This document shows, piece after piece, positions 14,747 to 23,556 of a DNA stretch of 32,354 nucleotides (position 1 is the stretch's first letter; every line of letters begins with the position of its first letter). The notes under the pieces are model-generated. The model was given only the letters and a program-made list of their open reading frames with translations, did no database searches and was not told where the DNA came from. This stretch comes from a virus, in the IMG/VR virus record IMGVR_UViG_3300032265_002304, positions 1 to 32,354 of that record, one strand, 5' to 3'. A program made the translations under genes and the position numbers.

Positions 14747-16123
14747 ATGATAGAAGACGTATTTGTCCCTCAAAAATTATTGGGGCCATTAAAAAAATAT
14801 GGGGTATCGACACCTGATACTTATGTTGGTTACTTAGAGGGTTGGTTTTATCCGCTGTTTACTACTCGCGGTGAAGCAATAAAAGAAGATCTCGATAGAG
14901 GCGGTAGGGGTATCTATCGAGTTCTTACTTTCTATGGAACTGTTGGTGAATTTTATATTCCGGATAGTTATCAAAATATTGCAAAAAATAAAGATCCTAT
15001 CATTTATACTTTATACAATGGAGAAGGTGCAGAAAATCCATTTAAAAGAATACAAAATAAATTATCAATTCTAGTACCAAATCAATTTCCAGAATTTGTA
15101 CAAGAAGAATATGAGATGTTTGTTACCTTTATAAAAGCTTATTATGAGTTTCTTGAACAAGATTATCAGGCACAAGAAGTGCTGCAAGATATTACAAAGT
15201 ATGCAGACATAGACACAACAGCTGAAGAAATGATAGAAAGATTTATTAGTAATTATGCAAACGATTTATCAAAATCTAAAATTACTAATAATAGATTACT
15301 AGTAAAAAAGATAAGAGAAATTTATAGTAAAAAGGGCACAGAGCCTTCTTATAGAATGTTGTTCAATATTTTATATAAAGAATCTATAGACTTTTTCTAT
15401 CCATATGATATTGTACTAAAACCGTCGGACGGCAAATGGACTATCCCCGAAGCATTAAGAGTAAAGCAATTATCCATTCAACAAAATTTATTTGATTTTG
15501 AAAATACGATAGTTATAGGATCTATATCAAACGCATCAGCAGTTGTAAGTAAAGTTATTAAAATTGATTTGTCTGGTAATGATGTATATGAATTAACATT
15601 AGAGCCAGGAAGTATACGAGGTGAATTCCTAAATGAAGAACTCGTGTATGCTACTAAAGTAGTTACATTGAGTGCGGGCGAAAGAGTTACATCTCAAATA
15701 AACGCAAAAACATATGCCGTTCTCAGTAGAGTAAAAATTAATGATGGCGGATTAGGATATGCAAAAAATACAAATTTAACAATAACAGATAGCACAGGTG
15801 TTCTTGCTAAAGCAAAAATAAAAGAAGTCAATAGATATGGGTCAATTACCAGTATTGAAGTATTAGAATCTGGATTAAATTATTCAGCCAATACTAGTAT
15901 AGATCCTGGATATCCTACTGTTCCACTTTTTGGTAGGTATGATATTAAACGAGGACAAGTTACTGTATCTTTTCCTTTAGCTCACGGAATAGTAAAGGGC
16001 AAAAATATAAAGGTAAATTATACGGGAAACGTATTCAGCCCAGTCGATAATACTTCGCATACTGCAATAATAACAGCTATACCAGATGCTAAATCAATTA
16101 GATTTAAATATCCAGGATTTTAA
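14747..16123 (+). CDS. Baseplate wedge protein, gp7-like candidate
   Basis: A 458-residue protein in the position of gene 7 (between gp6 and gp8). The N-terminal 90 residues (GVSTPDTYVGYLEGWFYPLF, with an RGGRGIYRVLTFYG block) are followed by a helical domain at about 115-225 (FPEFVQEEYEMFVTFIKAYYEFLEQ, then ADIDTTAEEMIERF and KKGTEPSYRMLFNILYKE). Strand-rich repeats then follow (KINDGGLGYAKNTNLTI, VLESGLNYSANT). The helical block is widespread in marine T4-like wedge proteins. T4 gp7 is far longer (1032), and homology is not visible by eye. The protein ends abruptly and the next ORF starts at the very next base. The next ORF also carries a C-terminal block that I associate with this family, suggesting a split protein. 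Confidence 0.6.
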   Translation: MIEDVFVPQKLLGPLKKYGVSTPDTYVGYLEGWFYPLFTTRGEAIKEDLDRGGRGIYRVLTFYGTVGEFYIPDSYQNIAKNKDPIIYTLYNGEGAENPFKRIQNKLSILVPNQFPEFVQEEYEMFVTFIKAYYEFLEQDYQAQEVLQDITKYADIDTTAEEMIERFISNYANDLSKSKITNNRLLVKKIREIYSKKGTEPSYRMLFNILYKESIDFFYPYDIVLKPSDGKWTIPEALRVKQLSIQQNLFDFENTIVIGSISNASAVVSKVIKIDLSGNDVYELTLEPGSIRGEFLNEELVYATKVVTLSAGERVTSQINAKTYAVLSRVKINDGGLGYAKNTNLTITDSTGVLAKAKIKEVNRYGSITSIEVLESGLNYSANTSIDPGYPTVPLFGRYDIKRGQVTVSFPLAHGIVKGKNIKVNYTGNVFSPVDNTSHTAIITAIPDAKSIRFKYPGF

Positions 16124-17611
16124 ATGACAGCAACATATATCTTATCAACACCGAATGCGTATGTCAACGAAGGCGATACGATAACTGTAAATTTAAATAC
16201 GACAAATGTAGCAGACGGTACTCGTGTTCCTTTTGCAATTACTGGTACAGGTATATCAAGTCAAGATTTTTTAGGCAATCCTTCTCTCATAGGAAACTTT
16301 GTCGTATTTGGCGGGTTAGCTTCTGTATCGTTTGTAGCAAAAAATGATCTTTTGACAGAATATGATGAAACATTATTATTGACATTGACAGGTACAGGAA
16401 ACTACGAAAGTATAAATGTAACGATTCAGGATACTTCTAAAACTGTTGTTACATCTATAGTTAATTTTTCTATAAATGCCACGCCGTCTGTTATACGAGA
16501 AGGACAATATGCAAACTTTAATCTCACTGCATCGGGGTTAACTCCAGGTACAGTTGTTCCATACAGATTATTGGGCGTAAGTCAAGATCGTCTTGGGTAT
16601 GGGAATGTGACAGGATTATTAACTTTCGTATCATCCAACGTTGTGGGTGTAACATCTGCAAATATTTCCTTTCCGATATTACAAGATCAAAAAACACAAG
16701 GAGATTCTACAGCAGTTTTATTATTAAGCCCAGAATTTTCATATTCATTGGTTGTATCGGGAACTGTTACCATAAAAGATACATCTGTAGCTATAATCCC
16801 CACATTAACTTTGACAACAAATAAAGGCGATGTGAAGGAAGGGGAAAGTGTTACAATAACATTAACAACATATAATATACCAAATGGTGTGGTATACCCT
16901 TACCAAATAATACCTTATCCCACAGAGAGATATCCCCAAGTTGTTGACATAAGCAGGTTTAATGGTATAGCATCATTAAAAGGGAACTTCCCAGCAACCT
17001 CAGGCAATACTACAAGTATTACTTTATCCATACGAGATAATTTTATTTTTGATCAACCTACATATTTCTATATAGGTATTCCGGATGAAACGGTTACGAG
17101 TCCATTGATACGGATTTTAGATTCAGGAAATACATTTTTGGCATCGTCAGGTGCATATTCGGGAAATGCGTATATCTCATTTTTAGATAAAGCAGATCTT
17201 GTTTCTAACATAGGCAGTATTACTATAAAAAATGGATATTGGAAAGATACATCGGGACAATTATCTGAAAGTATATTTTTACAGGGAAGAACGCCTTTTG
17301 CACCAGAAGGATCTGCAGCATATTATCAACCTTTTTCATATGTTATTCGGTCATCAAAATCCATCGAGGAATGGGGCAGTGCAATAAAAACAATGCTACA
17401 TCCTGCAGGACTTAGTATTTTTAGTGAAATAAATAATGAGACATTGCCGTCTAATACTCCTAAAATTGTAACCGCTGCTACAAACGATGCAGAAATACAA
17501 ACATTTGCAGTTATAACTGCAGATATTTCTAAATTAGATGCTAGCGAGATATCAACACCCACAATAACTGCTCTAAAAGTAGATGCAGTATCAGCATTGT
17601 ATAACATATAA
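16124..17611 (+). CDS. Calx-beta-like repeat protein with a wedge-type C-terminal domain
   Basis: A 495-residue protein. Three similar domains at about 1-105, 110-222 and 226-335 each begin with a (V)NEGDTITV / IREGQYANF / VKEGESVTI strand and end in a VTIQDTS / VTIKDTS / IRILDSG strand. This pattern resembles Calx-beta/immunoglobulin-like domains found in adhesins. Residues 365-440 (IKNGYWKDTSGQLSESIFLQ, then YYQPFSYVIRSSKSIEEWGSAI and HPAGLSIFSEI) look unrelated to the repeats and resemble a block I know from the C termini of gp7-position proteins in related phages. The ATG follows directly on the preceding stop (TAAATG). Likely a surface-exposed baseplate or adhesion component; the exact role is unknown. 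Confidence 0.6.
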   Translation: MTATYILSTPNAYVNEGDTITVNLNTTNVADGTRVPFAITGTGISSQDFLGNPSLIGNFVVFGGLASVSFVAKNDLLTEYDETLLLTLTGTGNYESINVTIQDTSKTVVTSIVNFSINATPSVIREGQYANFNLTASGLTPGTVVPYRLLGVSQDRLGYGNVTGLLTFVSSNVVGVTSANISFPILQDQKTQGDSTAVLLLSPEFSYSLVVSGTVTIKDTSVAIIPTLTLTTNKGDVKEGESVTITLTTYNIPNGVVYPYQIIPYPTERYPQVVDISRFNGIASLKGNFPATSGNTTSITLSIRDNFIFDQPTYFYIGIPDETVTSPLIRILDSGNTFLASSGAYSGNAYISFLDKADLVSNIGSITIKNGYWKDTSGQLSESIFLQGRTPFAPEGSAAYYQPFSYVIRSSKSIEEWGSAIKTMLHPAGLSIFSEINNETLPSNTPKIVTAATNDAEIQTFAVITADISKLDASEISTPTITALKVDAVSALYNI

Positions 17612-17621
17612 TAAATAATAA

Positions 17622-18920
17622 ATGCCGAATATAATAACCAATAAATTCAAATTAGTTAATGCAAAAAATTTCCTAGATAGTTTTAATACTTCCGGGAATG
17701 TTTCTTTGTATATGTTTTTATCCAAACCTGGTCCTTGGAATGCAAATGAAGATGTTCCAGGTATAAGGGATAACCTACAACTAGAACCTAGTATATGGGA
17801 CAATATTGTTAGCTTAAAACAAATTACTCCGGGCAATATGGTCAGTGTTGTTAAACGTATAGATTGGCAATTTAAAACTGTATACGCAGAATATGCACAC
17901 GATGATGAAAATTTGTTGGATAAAAATTTCTATGCGGTGAACAAAGATTTAGATGTATATAAATGCATAGATAACTCTGGCGGTTCAGAGTCTACCGTGC
18001 AACCAACAGGTCAAAGTTTAAACATATTCAAAACTTCGGATAATTATAAGTGGAAATACTTATATACAATTTCAACATCTGATAAGTTAAAATTTCTAAC
18101 AACTAATTGGATGCCTGTTAGAAAAAATGATGCAGTTGCAGCAGTTGCAGTGCCAGGAGGAATTGAAAATATTAAGATATACAATGGCGGTACTAATTAT
18201 TCAGTATTTACAAACGTTACTATTGAAGGCGATGGTGCTAATGCAGACATAAAGGCTAGACAAAATTTGGGAGTTTTATATGATTTTTCATATATTAATC
18301 CCGGAAAAGGATATAATTTTATTTCCGCAACATTAAATGATACGCAGAATTCTGGAAAATCTGGAAACATAAAACCAATAATAAGTCCTTTGCTAGGACA
18401 TGGTGCAGATCCTGTTTTAGAATTGGGTGCACATTTTGTTATGCTAAATGTTAAAACAGAATATAATGAAGGATATGGAGATTTCCCTGCAGGATTTACC
18501 TTTAGACAATTAGGTCTAATAAAAAATCCTAAGAATGTTTATAACACCAATGCAAATACAGCAACATTAAGTGGTCTAGCAGGTTTAAGACTTACTTCAA
18601 TAAATGGTAGTTTTTCTAATAATGAATTTTTAGAAGGTCAAAATACAAATGCAAATGCGTATGTAGTTACTTCTAATGTTGTTTCTGGTAATGGATACTT
18701 AAAATATATACAGTCTTTTGATTTGACAAGTAACTATAAAAAATTTAGTATAGGCGAAACTGTACTAGGCAAAACTTCTGGTGCAACTGCAGTTGTTGCA
18801 AATACAATCGTAGCAGAAGTAATAAAAAATACCGGCGATATAATCTATGTGGAGAATAAACCTCCGTTAACTAGATTAATAAACCAAACAGATAATCTAC
18901 ATCTTGTATTAGAATTTTAA
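17622..18920 (+). CDS. 8: gp8 baseplate wedge protein
   Basis: A 432-residue protein (T4 gp8 is 334). The N terminus (ITNKFKLVNAKNFLDSF followed by SLYMFLSKPGPWNANED) and the C terminus (GDIIYVENKPPLTRLINQTDNLHLVLEF) match T4 gp8 (VTSKFRTEKMLNFYNS, FGRSEPWSSNEN, GEMIYMENRPPIIMAMDQTEEINILF). The block YKWKYLYTIS matches T4 YVWEYLFEI. gp8 dimers join gp7, gp10 and the wedge arms. The extra length is a Gly/Asn-rich strand insert in the middle (about 185-390). The gene is separated from the preceding stop by 10 bases. Confidence 0.9.
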   Translation: MPNIITNKFKLVNAKNFLDSFNTSGNVSLYMFLSKPGPWNANEDVPGIRDNLQLEPSIWDNIVSLKQITPGNMVSVVKRIDWQFKTVYAEYAHDDENLLDKNFYAVNKDLDVYKCIDNSGGSESTVQPTGQSLNIFKTSDNYKWKYLYTISTSDKLKFLTTNWMPVRKNDAVAAVAVPGGIENIKIYNGGTNYSVFTNVTIEGDGANADIKARQNLGVLYDFSYINPGKGYNFISATLNDTQNSGKSGNIKPIISPLLGHGADPVLELGAHFVMLNVKTEYNEGYGDFPAGFTFRQLGLIKNPKNVYNTNANTATLSGLAGLRLTSINGSFSNNEFLEGQNTNANAYVVTSNVVSGNGYLKYIQSFDLTSNYKKFSIGETVLGKTSGATAVVANTIVAEVIKNTGDIIYVENKPPLTRLINQTDNLHLVLEF

Positions 18921-18929
18921 GGAAAAGAT

Positions 18930-21900
18930 ATGGCGGATTTAACAAGTGTTTCACCTTACTTTGATGACTTTGACGCAACCAAAAATTACGTTAAGGTATT
19001 ATTCAAACCAGGTGTTGCAGTACAATCTAGAGAATTAACACAATCTCAAAGTATATTACAAAATCAAATAAAACAAGTTGGTGATTTTCTTTTCTCAGAT
19101 GCCGACAAAGTAATAGGTCCTAAACCTATAGTAAATCTAGATGCAAGAAATATTAGATTAAACCCTTTAGATAGTAGGGGTGTTCCTATAGATGTTAATA
19201 ATTTTTTAGGAACATATGTAACAGGCGGAACAACTAAAGATTTAATTGGGTATGTGGAATTTGTATATACTGCAGATGATCCTGACTTAGGAGATCCTCC
19301 GTCAATAGTAATATCCTTAAAGAAATTTAATTCTACAAATAATGGAATATTTGGTATATCCGACGTTGAGGATTTATATTTTTATATAGATTACACAGAT
19401 GCTTTAAATGAGTCGACACCCAACTTTAAAGCAAGAACAAGTACAGATATTACAAAAAATGCAATATCTACAGTATCTCCTTATTCAAGAACTGTAACAT
19501 TTACAAACCCAACAACATTGATATCTGTGGGTGACTTATTAGTTCATCCTGCAATAACTAAACCATTATATGTTGTAGCAATTACAAATACTTTAGAAGT
19601 AGTTATTAATACTGAACCAGGAATTGCAATAGGTGGAGAAACAATATCTTTTGTTACAAAATCGTGTAATCCGACTTCAATCGTTACGCAAGATGTTGCA
19701 ACATTTTATAAGTATGGATATTTTGTAACAAACATTTTATCTAAAATTGTGCCCGATAAAACAACATCATATCCCACAAAATTAATTGCATTTTTAACCG
19801 GCCAACAAATTATCACAAGTGAAGATGATCCTTCCTTATTAGATCCCGCATTTGAAAGTTCTAATTATTTTGCAGCGGGTGCAGATAGATTAAAAATAGA
19901 TTTATCTTTAGCAAGTGTAGATACTCTACAAAAAAGCGTATCAGATTATATAAAATCAGGTAATACTACGGGTAAAGATTTAATTCCATTGATTAATTTT
20001 AATCAAGGGGATATTGAATATCTAAGAGAATTATCTGTAGATAGTAATTTAGAAAAGAAACTTGCAGAAAGAACATATGATGAATCCGGAAGTTATATTG
20101 TAGATCAATTTCAAATTACTCCTAGGCAAATTGTGGATGGCAATCCTAATTTATATTTTAATATAGGCCCAGGTAAAGCATATGTAGGTGGGTATCCTGT
20201 AAAAACTGTAGGTACTACTAGATTAATCATTCCAAAATCGACAAAAACTGAGACAAAAACAGGATATAATATTAATACTATACAAGGCAACTATTTAAAG
20301 GTTGCTAATGTTCAATATCTATTAATACCGCCGCAACATACTGTTGCAAGCGCAAATTTTTTAGAATTGCACAATGTAAGAAATCCTGCTAATTCATCTA
20401 CTAGAGTAGGTACTGTAAGTTTTAAAAATTTAGAGTATGATACGTCTTTAGGAAAAGACACAATATTCAAATTTTTCTATAATTACTACGCTCCAGTAAC
20501 AGAAGCACCTGCGACTTGGTCAGCATGGTCTTCTAAGTATAATATCCCTTCAGATGAAGGACAATATATTGCAAATATACTATATACTAATAATGATTTG
20601 TTGGGTAATTATGGCCCTGCAAGTACCGCTCATTATGGATTATTTAGAGAACCCGATGTTGCAGGAGTTGCAAGTTGGTGGAATTATTGGAATAGCAATG
20701 GTAGGGATATTGCAAAAGTTAAGCAAGCATTTGCGTTAGCTGCAGAAAATGGCGGTACTTCCGATTCTTCAAGAATATTATCAAATACCAAATCGTATCT
20801 TCAGGTAATTAACAATAGTCCATTTATCGATGGATTATTAAATGTGCAACAAGTTAAAAGTATCGTTGGGGTTTCAAATGAACTTACTAACCAAGGAACT
20901 TCTGCAACATACGGTTCGCCATTTTTCTATGCAGATATAGCAGATCCTATAGGATTAGATAGTTCCAATGCTATTAAAGTATTTGATCAAATATCCGCAG
21001 ATAAACTCGTATATCCAGTAAATAAAAAATATCTAACGACTTTAAGAAATATTAAAACTCAATATAATAAAGTATATAACAATGCTATTTTTACCGGGGG
21101 TACTTATAGTAAAACTCTATCTGCTCCAGAAACACTTGCATTAGGTGATGGAACGATCCCATCTAGTACTGCTAGATCAAATTTTACTGTACTTGTCAAA
21201 TCCGGGGCAACAGCAAATATTGCATTGGGTCCATATAATTTTGAAAAAGGATCTGTGGTTGTTACTGGTAATGGAGCAACAGTAACATTTGATTTAAGCG
21301 ATCCTTCCTTTACGGGTATTGCAGACATATCTTTAAAAATACAAAATGATAATACACAAATCAGAACAAAAACGTTAGTAGATCAAGTGTATACAATTGT
21401 AAATATTACTGCGGCAGAAAAAGAATACGACCTAGCTAGATCAGATATATTTAGGTTTACTGGAGTATATAAGTTATCAAATGTAGGAAAATATTTAGGA
21501 AATTGGACATCATCTGCTAGTTATAACTATAATGATATTGTAACATTAAATGGTACTCCTTACATAGCTGTTGCACCATCTTCAAATGTATATGTTTATA
21601 ATACTAATACTTGGAATATTATTAAAACAGAAAGTCTCGGAAATTATGTTTTAGATAATGGACAGAGAGATAATTTTTACGATCATGGAACTGTAAAATT
21701 TATAGGCGGTACAAGTGCAATACCGGGTAATGTATTAATTACATATTCGTATTTTACCCATACTGGCGAAGGTCCATTAACTGTAGAATCATATAGTTCA
21801 AACATATATGGTCAAATTCCAATCTATAGATCGGTCACAGATGGCTCTTCTTATGATCTAAGAGACTGTTTAGATTTTAGACCAAGACGAGTGGATTATT

Positions 21901-23525
21901 CCATGTATCAAAATTATAATACCGCAGTAATCCCTATTAGCGATGTTATAACCGAAGCAGATGTAACATATTTAATAGGTAGAATAGATAGATTATATGT
22001 AACAAATAATTTACAAAATTTTAATTCTCCTTATAATTGTTTTCATTTAGAATCAGGAATAGCATCTATTAGTCCTGTAAATGCTGTAGATAATTCGGAT
22101 TTGTCCAAATTAAGTATAGCAACGATTACTATTCCACCTTACACAGTTAATGCATTTGATTGTATTTTAACATACGATGATAATAGACGATATACTATGC
22201 GGGATATCGGTAAGATTGAAAAGCTCGCAATTAATCTAGATAAACAAGTAAAATTGCATGCTATAGAAATTGCAAATCTTAAAGGTGTGATAACTAACGA
22301 TAATGGACAATCGTTATTAAAATCTGGGATCTTGGTTGAAGATTTTACTTCAACCGATAAAGGTGATATAACTTCTGGTACTTTTGTATGTCTAATAGAT
22401 ACTAAAAACAAAACTTGTTACCCGGGTATGAATTCTTCTGATATTGGCTTTGGAATTATTCCTACAACGAGCATATCAAAAATTGGCGATATAATTAGTA
22501 TGCCATATGTGGAAGAAGTATTTGCCTCACAATTAGAAGCAAATAGTATTGTCAATCCAAATCCTGCAGGTATAAATGATGGTAGAGGCAGATCACAACT
22601 TTCAAGATCTAACGGAAGAGGTGTTAATTTATTACTAACTGGAGCATTATTGATTGCAGGATATTACGCATACCAGGCAGGATTGTTTGCCGCGGCATGG
22701 GCAAGTTTATCTTCAGCAGCAGCATCAGCATCTGCCTGGATAAGTTATCAAGCGTATTGTGCGGAATTGGCAATGAATGGTGCAATATCATATTTAAGGA
22801 ATGCGGCAATTTCTTATTTGGATAGTATAGGCGTATTTAATACTGTTGTTACAACACAATCGGGATTGGGAGTAAGTACAGGAATAGGCACAGTACTTAA
22901 TGGTGCACCGTCTGCTAGTGCAATCGCAGCAATGGAAGCAGAAGCAGGACAAGTTGGTGCAGAATTTATAGTTGCAAATCCTGAACTATATACTACATAT
23001 GAAGTAGCAATTGCACAAAATATGGTTGCTGCACAAGCTGAATATGCATATGCATCTAGCGTATCTACATTAACCGCAGGAGCAGGCACAACATCATATA
23101 CAACATCCTCAGCGGTAACTGCATTAGAAGGATATTATGGTGAAAGTGCAGCAAGTGCTATAGGAGTTGGAGGTGGCACTGCAGTTACAAGTACTGTAGG
23201 GGCAACAACTGCAGCATCTGTAGAAGGTGCATATTCCACAGGATATGTTGTCGAAGGATTAGGAGTAGCAGAAACAGGTGCCACCGCCGGTGCAGCATCA
23301 ACAACAGCGGCAACGACTGCAGGCATATCAGAATTCTTTGCAGGTTCTTGGGGAGTTCCTCAAGTAGCAGCTGCGATTGCGATTACATATGTGGCAATTA
23401 AGATAGCACCAGAAATAGCAAAAGATGTATCACATGTTGTAAATGAAGTAGGCAAGGTTGGTCAAGGTGCAATAGACTCTGTCAATGATTTAGGCAATGA
23501 TTTAGCCGACATTGGCGGATGGTAA
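18930..23525 (+). CDS. DUF4815-type giant tail/baseplate fiber protein with Ala-rich hydrophobic C terminus
   Basis: A 1531-residue protein. Its start (SPYFDDFDATKNYVKVLFKPGVAVQSRELTQSQSILQNQI, residues 7-46) is the diagnostic N terminus of the DUF4815 family, found in T4-like marine phages. The long middle is strand-rich. At about 537-615 an inserted helical module (GLFREPDVAGVASWW) resembles the DUF4214-like modules of bacterial surface proteins. DLRDCLDFRPRR (about residue 975) is another conserved phage motif. From about residue 1230 the character changes to Ala/Gly/Ser/Thr-rich with hydrophobic, membrane-like stretches (VNLLLTGALLIAGYYAY; VPQVAAAIAITYVAIKIA). A good Shine-Dalgarno sequence (AAGGA) precedes the ATG. 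Probably a large baseplate-attached fiber; the role of the C-terminal part is unknown. Confidence 0.8.
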   Translation: MADLTSVSPYFDDFDATKNYVKVLFKPGVAVQSRELTQSQSILQNQIKQVGDFLFSDADKVIGPKPIVNLDARNIRLNPLDSRGVPIDVNNFLGTYVTGGTTKDLIGYVEFVYTADDPDLGDPPSIVISLKKFNSTNNGIFGISDVEDLYFYIDYTDALNESTPNFKARTSTDITKNAISTVSPYSRTVTFTNPTTLISVGDLLVHPAITKPLYVVAITNTLEVVINTEPGIAIGGETISFVTKSCNPTSIVTQDVATFYKYGYFVTNILSKIVPDKTTSYPTKLIAFLTGQQIITSEDDPSLLDPAFESSNYFAAGADRLKIDLSLASVDTLQKSVSDYIKSGNTTGKDLIPLINFNQGDIEYLRELSVDSNLEKKLAERTYDESGSYIVDQFQITPRQIVDGNPNLYFNIGPGKAYVGGYPVKTVGTTRLIIPKSTKTETKTGYNINTIQGNYLKVANVQYLLIPPQHTVASANFLELHNVRNPANSSTRVGTVSFKNLEYDTSLGKDTIFKFFYNYYAPVTEAPATWSAWSSKYNIPSDEGQYIANILYTNNDLLGNYGPASTAHYGLFREPDVAGVASWWNYWNSNGRDIAKVKQAFALAAENGGTSDSSRILSNTKSYLQVINNSPFIDGLLNVQQVKSIVGVSNELTNQGTSATYGSPFFYADIADPIGLDSSNAIKVFDQISADKLVYPVNKKYLTTLRNIKTQYNKVYNNAIFTGGTYSKTLSAPETLALGDGTIPSSTARSNFTVLVKSGATANIALGPYNFEKGSVVVTGNGATVTFDLSDPSFTGIADISLKIQNDNTQIRTKTLVDQVYTIVNITAAEKEYDLARSDIFRFTGVYKLSNVGKYLGNWTSSASYNYNDIVTLNGTPYIAVAPSSNVYVYNTNTWNIIKTESLGNYVLDNGQRDNFYDHGTVKFIGGTSAIPGNVLITYSYFTHTGEGPLTVESYSSNIYGQIPIYRSVTDGSSYDLRDCLDFRPRRVDYSMYQNYNTAVIPISDVITEADVTYLIGRIDRLYVTNNLQNFNSPYNCFHLESGIASISPVNAVDNSDLSKLSIATITIPPYTVNAFDCILTYDDNRRYTMRDIGKIEKLAINLDKQVKLHAIEIANLKGVITNDNGQSLLKSGILVEDFTSTDKGDITSGTFVCLIDTKNKTCYPGMNSSDIGFGIIPTTSISKIGDIISMPYVEEVFASQLEANSIVNPNPAGINDGRGRSQLSRSNGRGVNLLLTGALLIAGYYAYQAGLFAAAWASLSSAAASASAWISYQAYCAELAMNGAISYLRNAAISYLDSIGVFNTVVTTQSGLGVSTGIGTVLNGAPSASAIAAMEAEAGQVGAEFIVANPELYTTYEVAIAQNMVAAQAEYAYASSVSTLTAGAGTTSYTTSSAVTALEGYYGESAASAIGVGGGTAVTSTVGATTAASVEGAYSTGYVVEGLGVAETGATAGAASTTAATTAGISEFFAGSWGVPQVAAAIAITYVAIKIAPEIAKDVSHVVNEVGKVGQGAIDSVNDLGNDLADIGGW

Positions 23526-23556
23526 TAAATTAATGTATAATTAGTAGGAAAAACAA

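Noticed and set aside
17610-17617. AATAAATA before gp8
   Set aside because: Four bases from the ATG and built from consecutive TAA triplets; too close to act as a promoter for gp8.
23536-23543. TATAATTA as a late promoter for the 576-residue structural gene
   Set aside because: One mismatch, and the expected start site would fall after the ribosome binding site.
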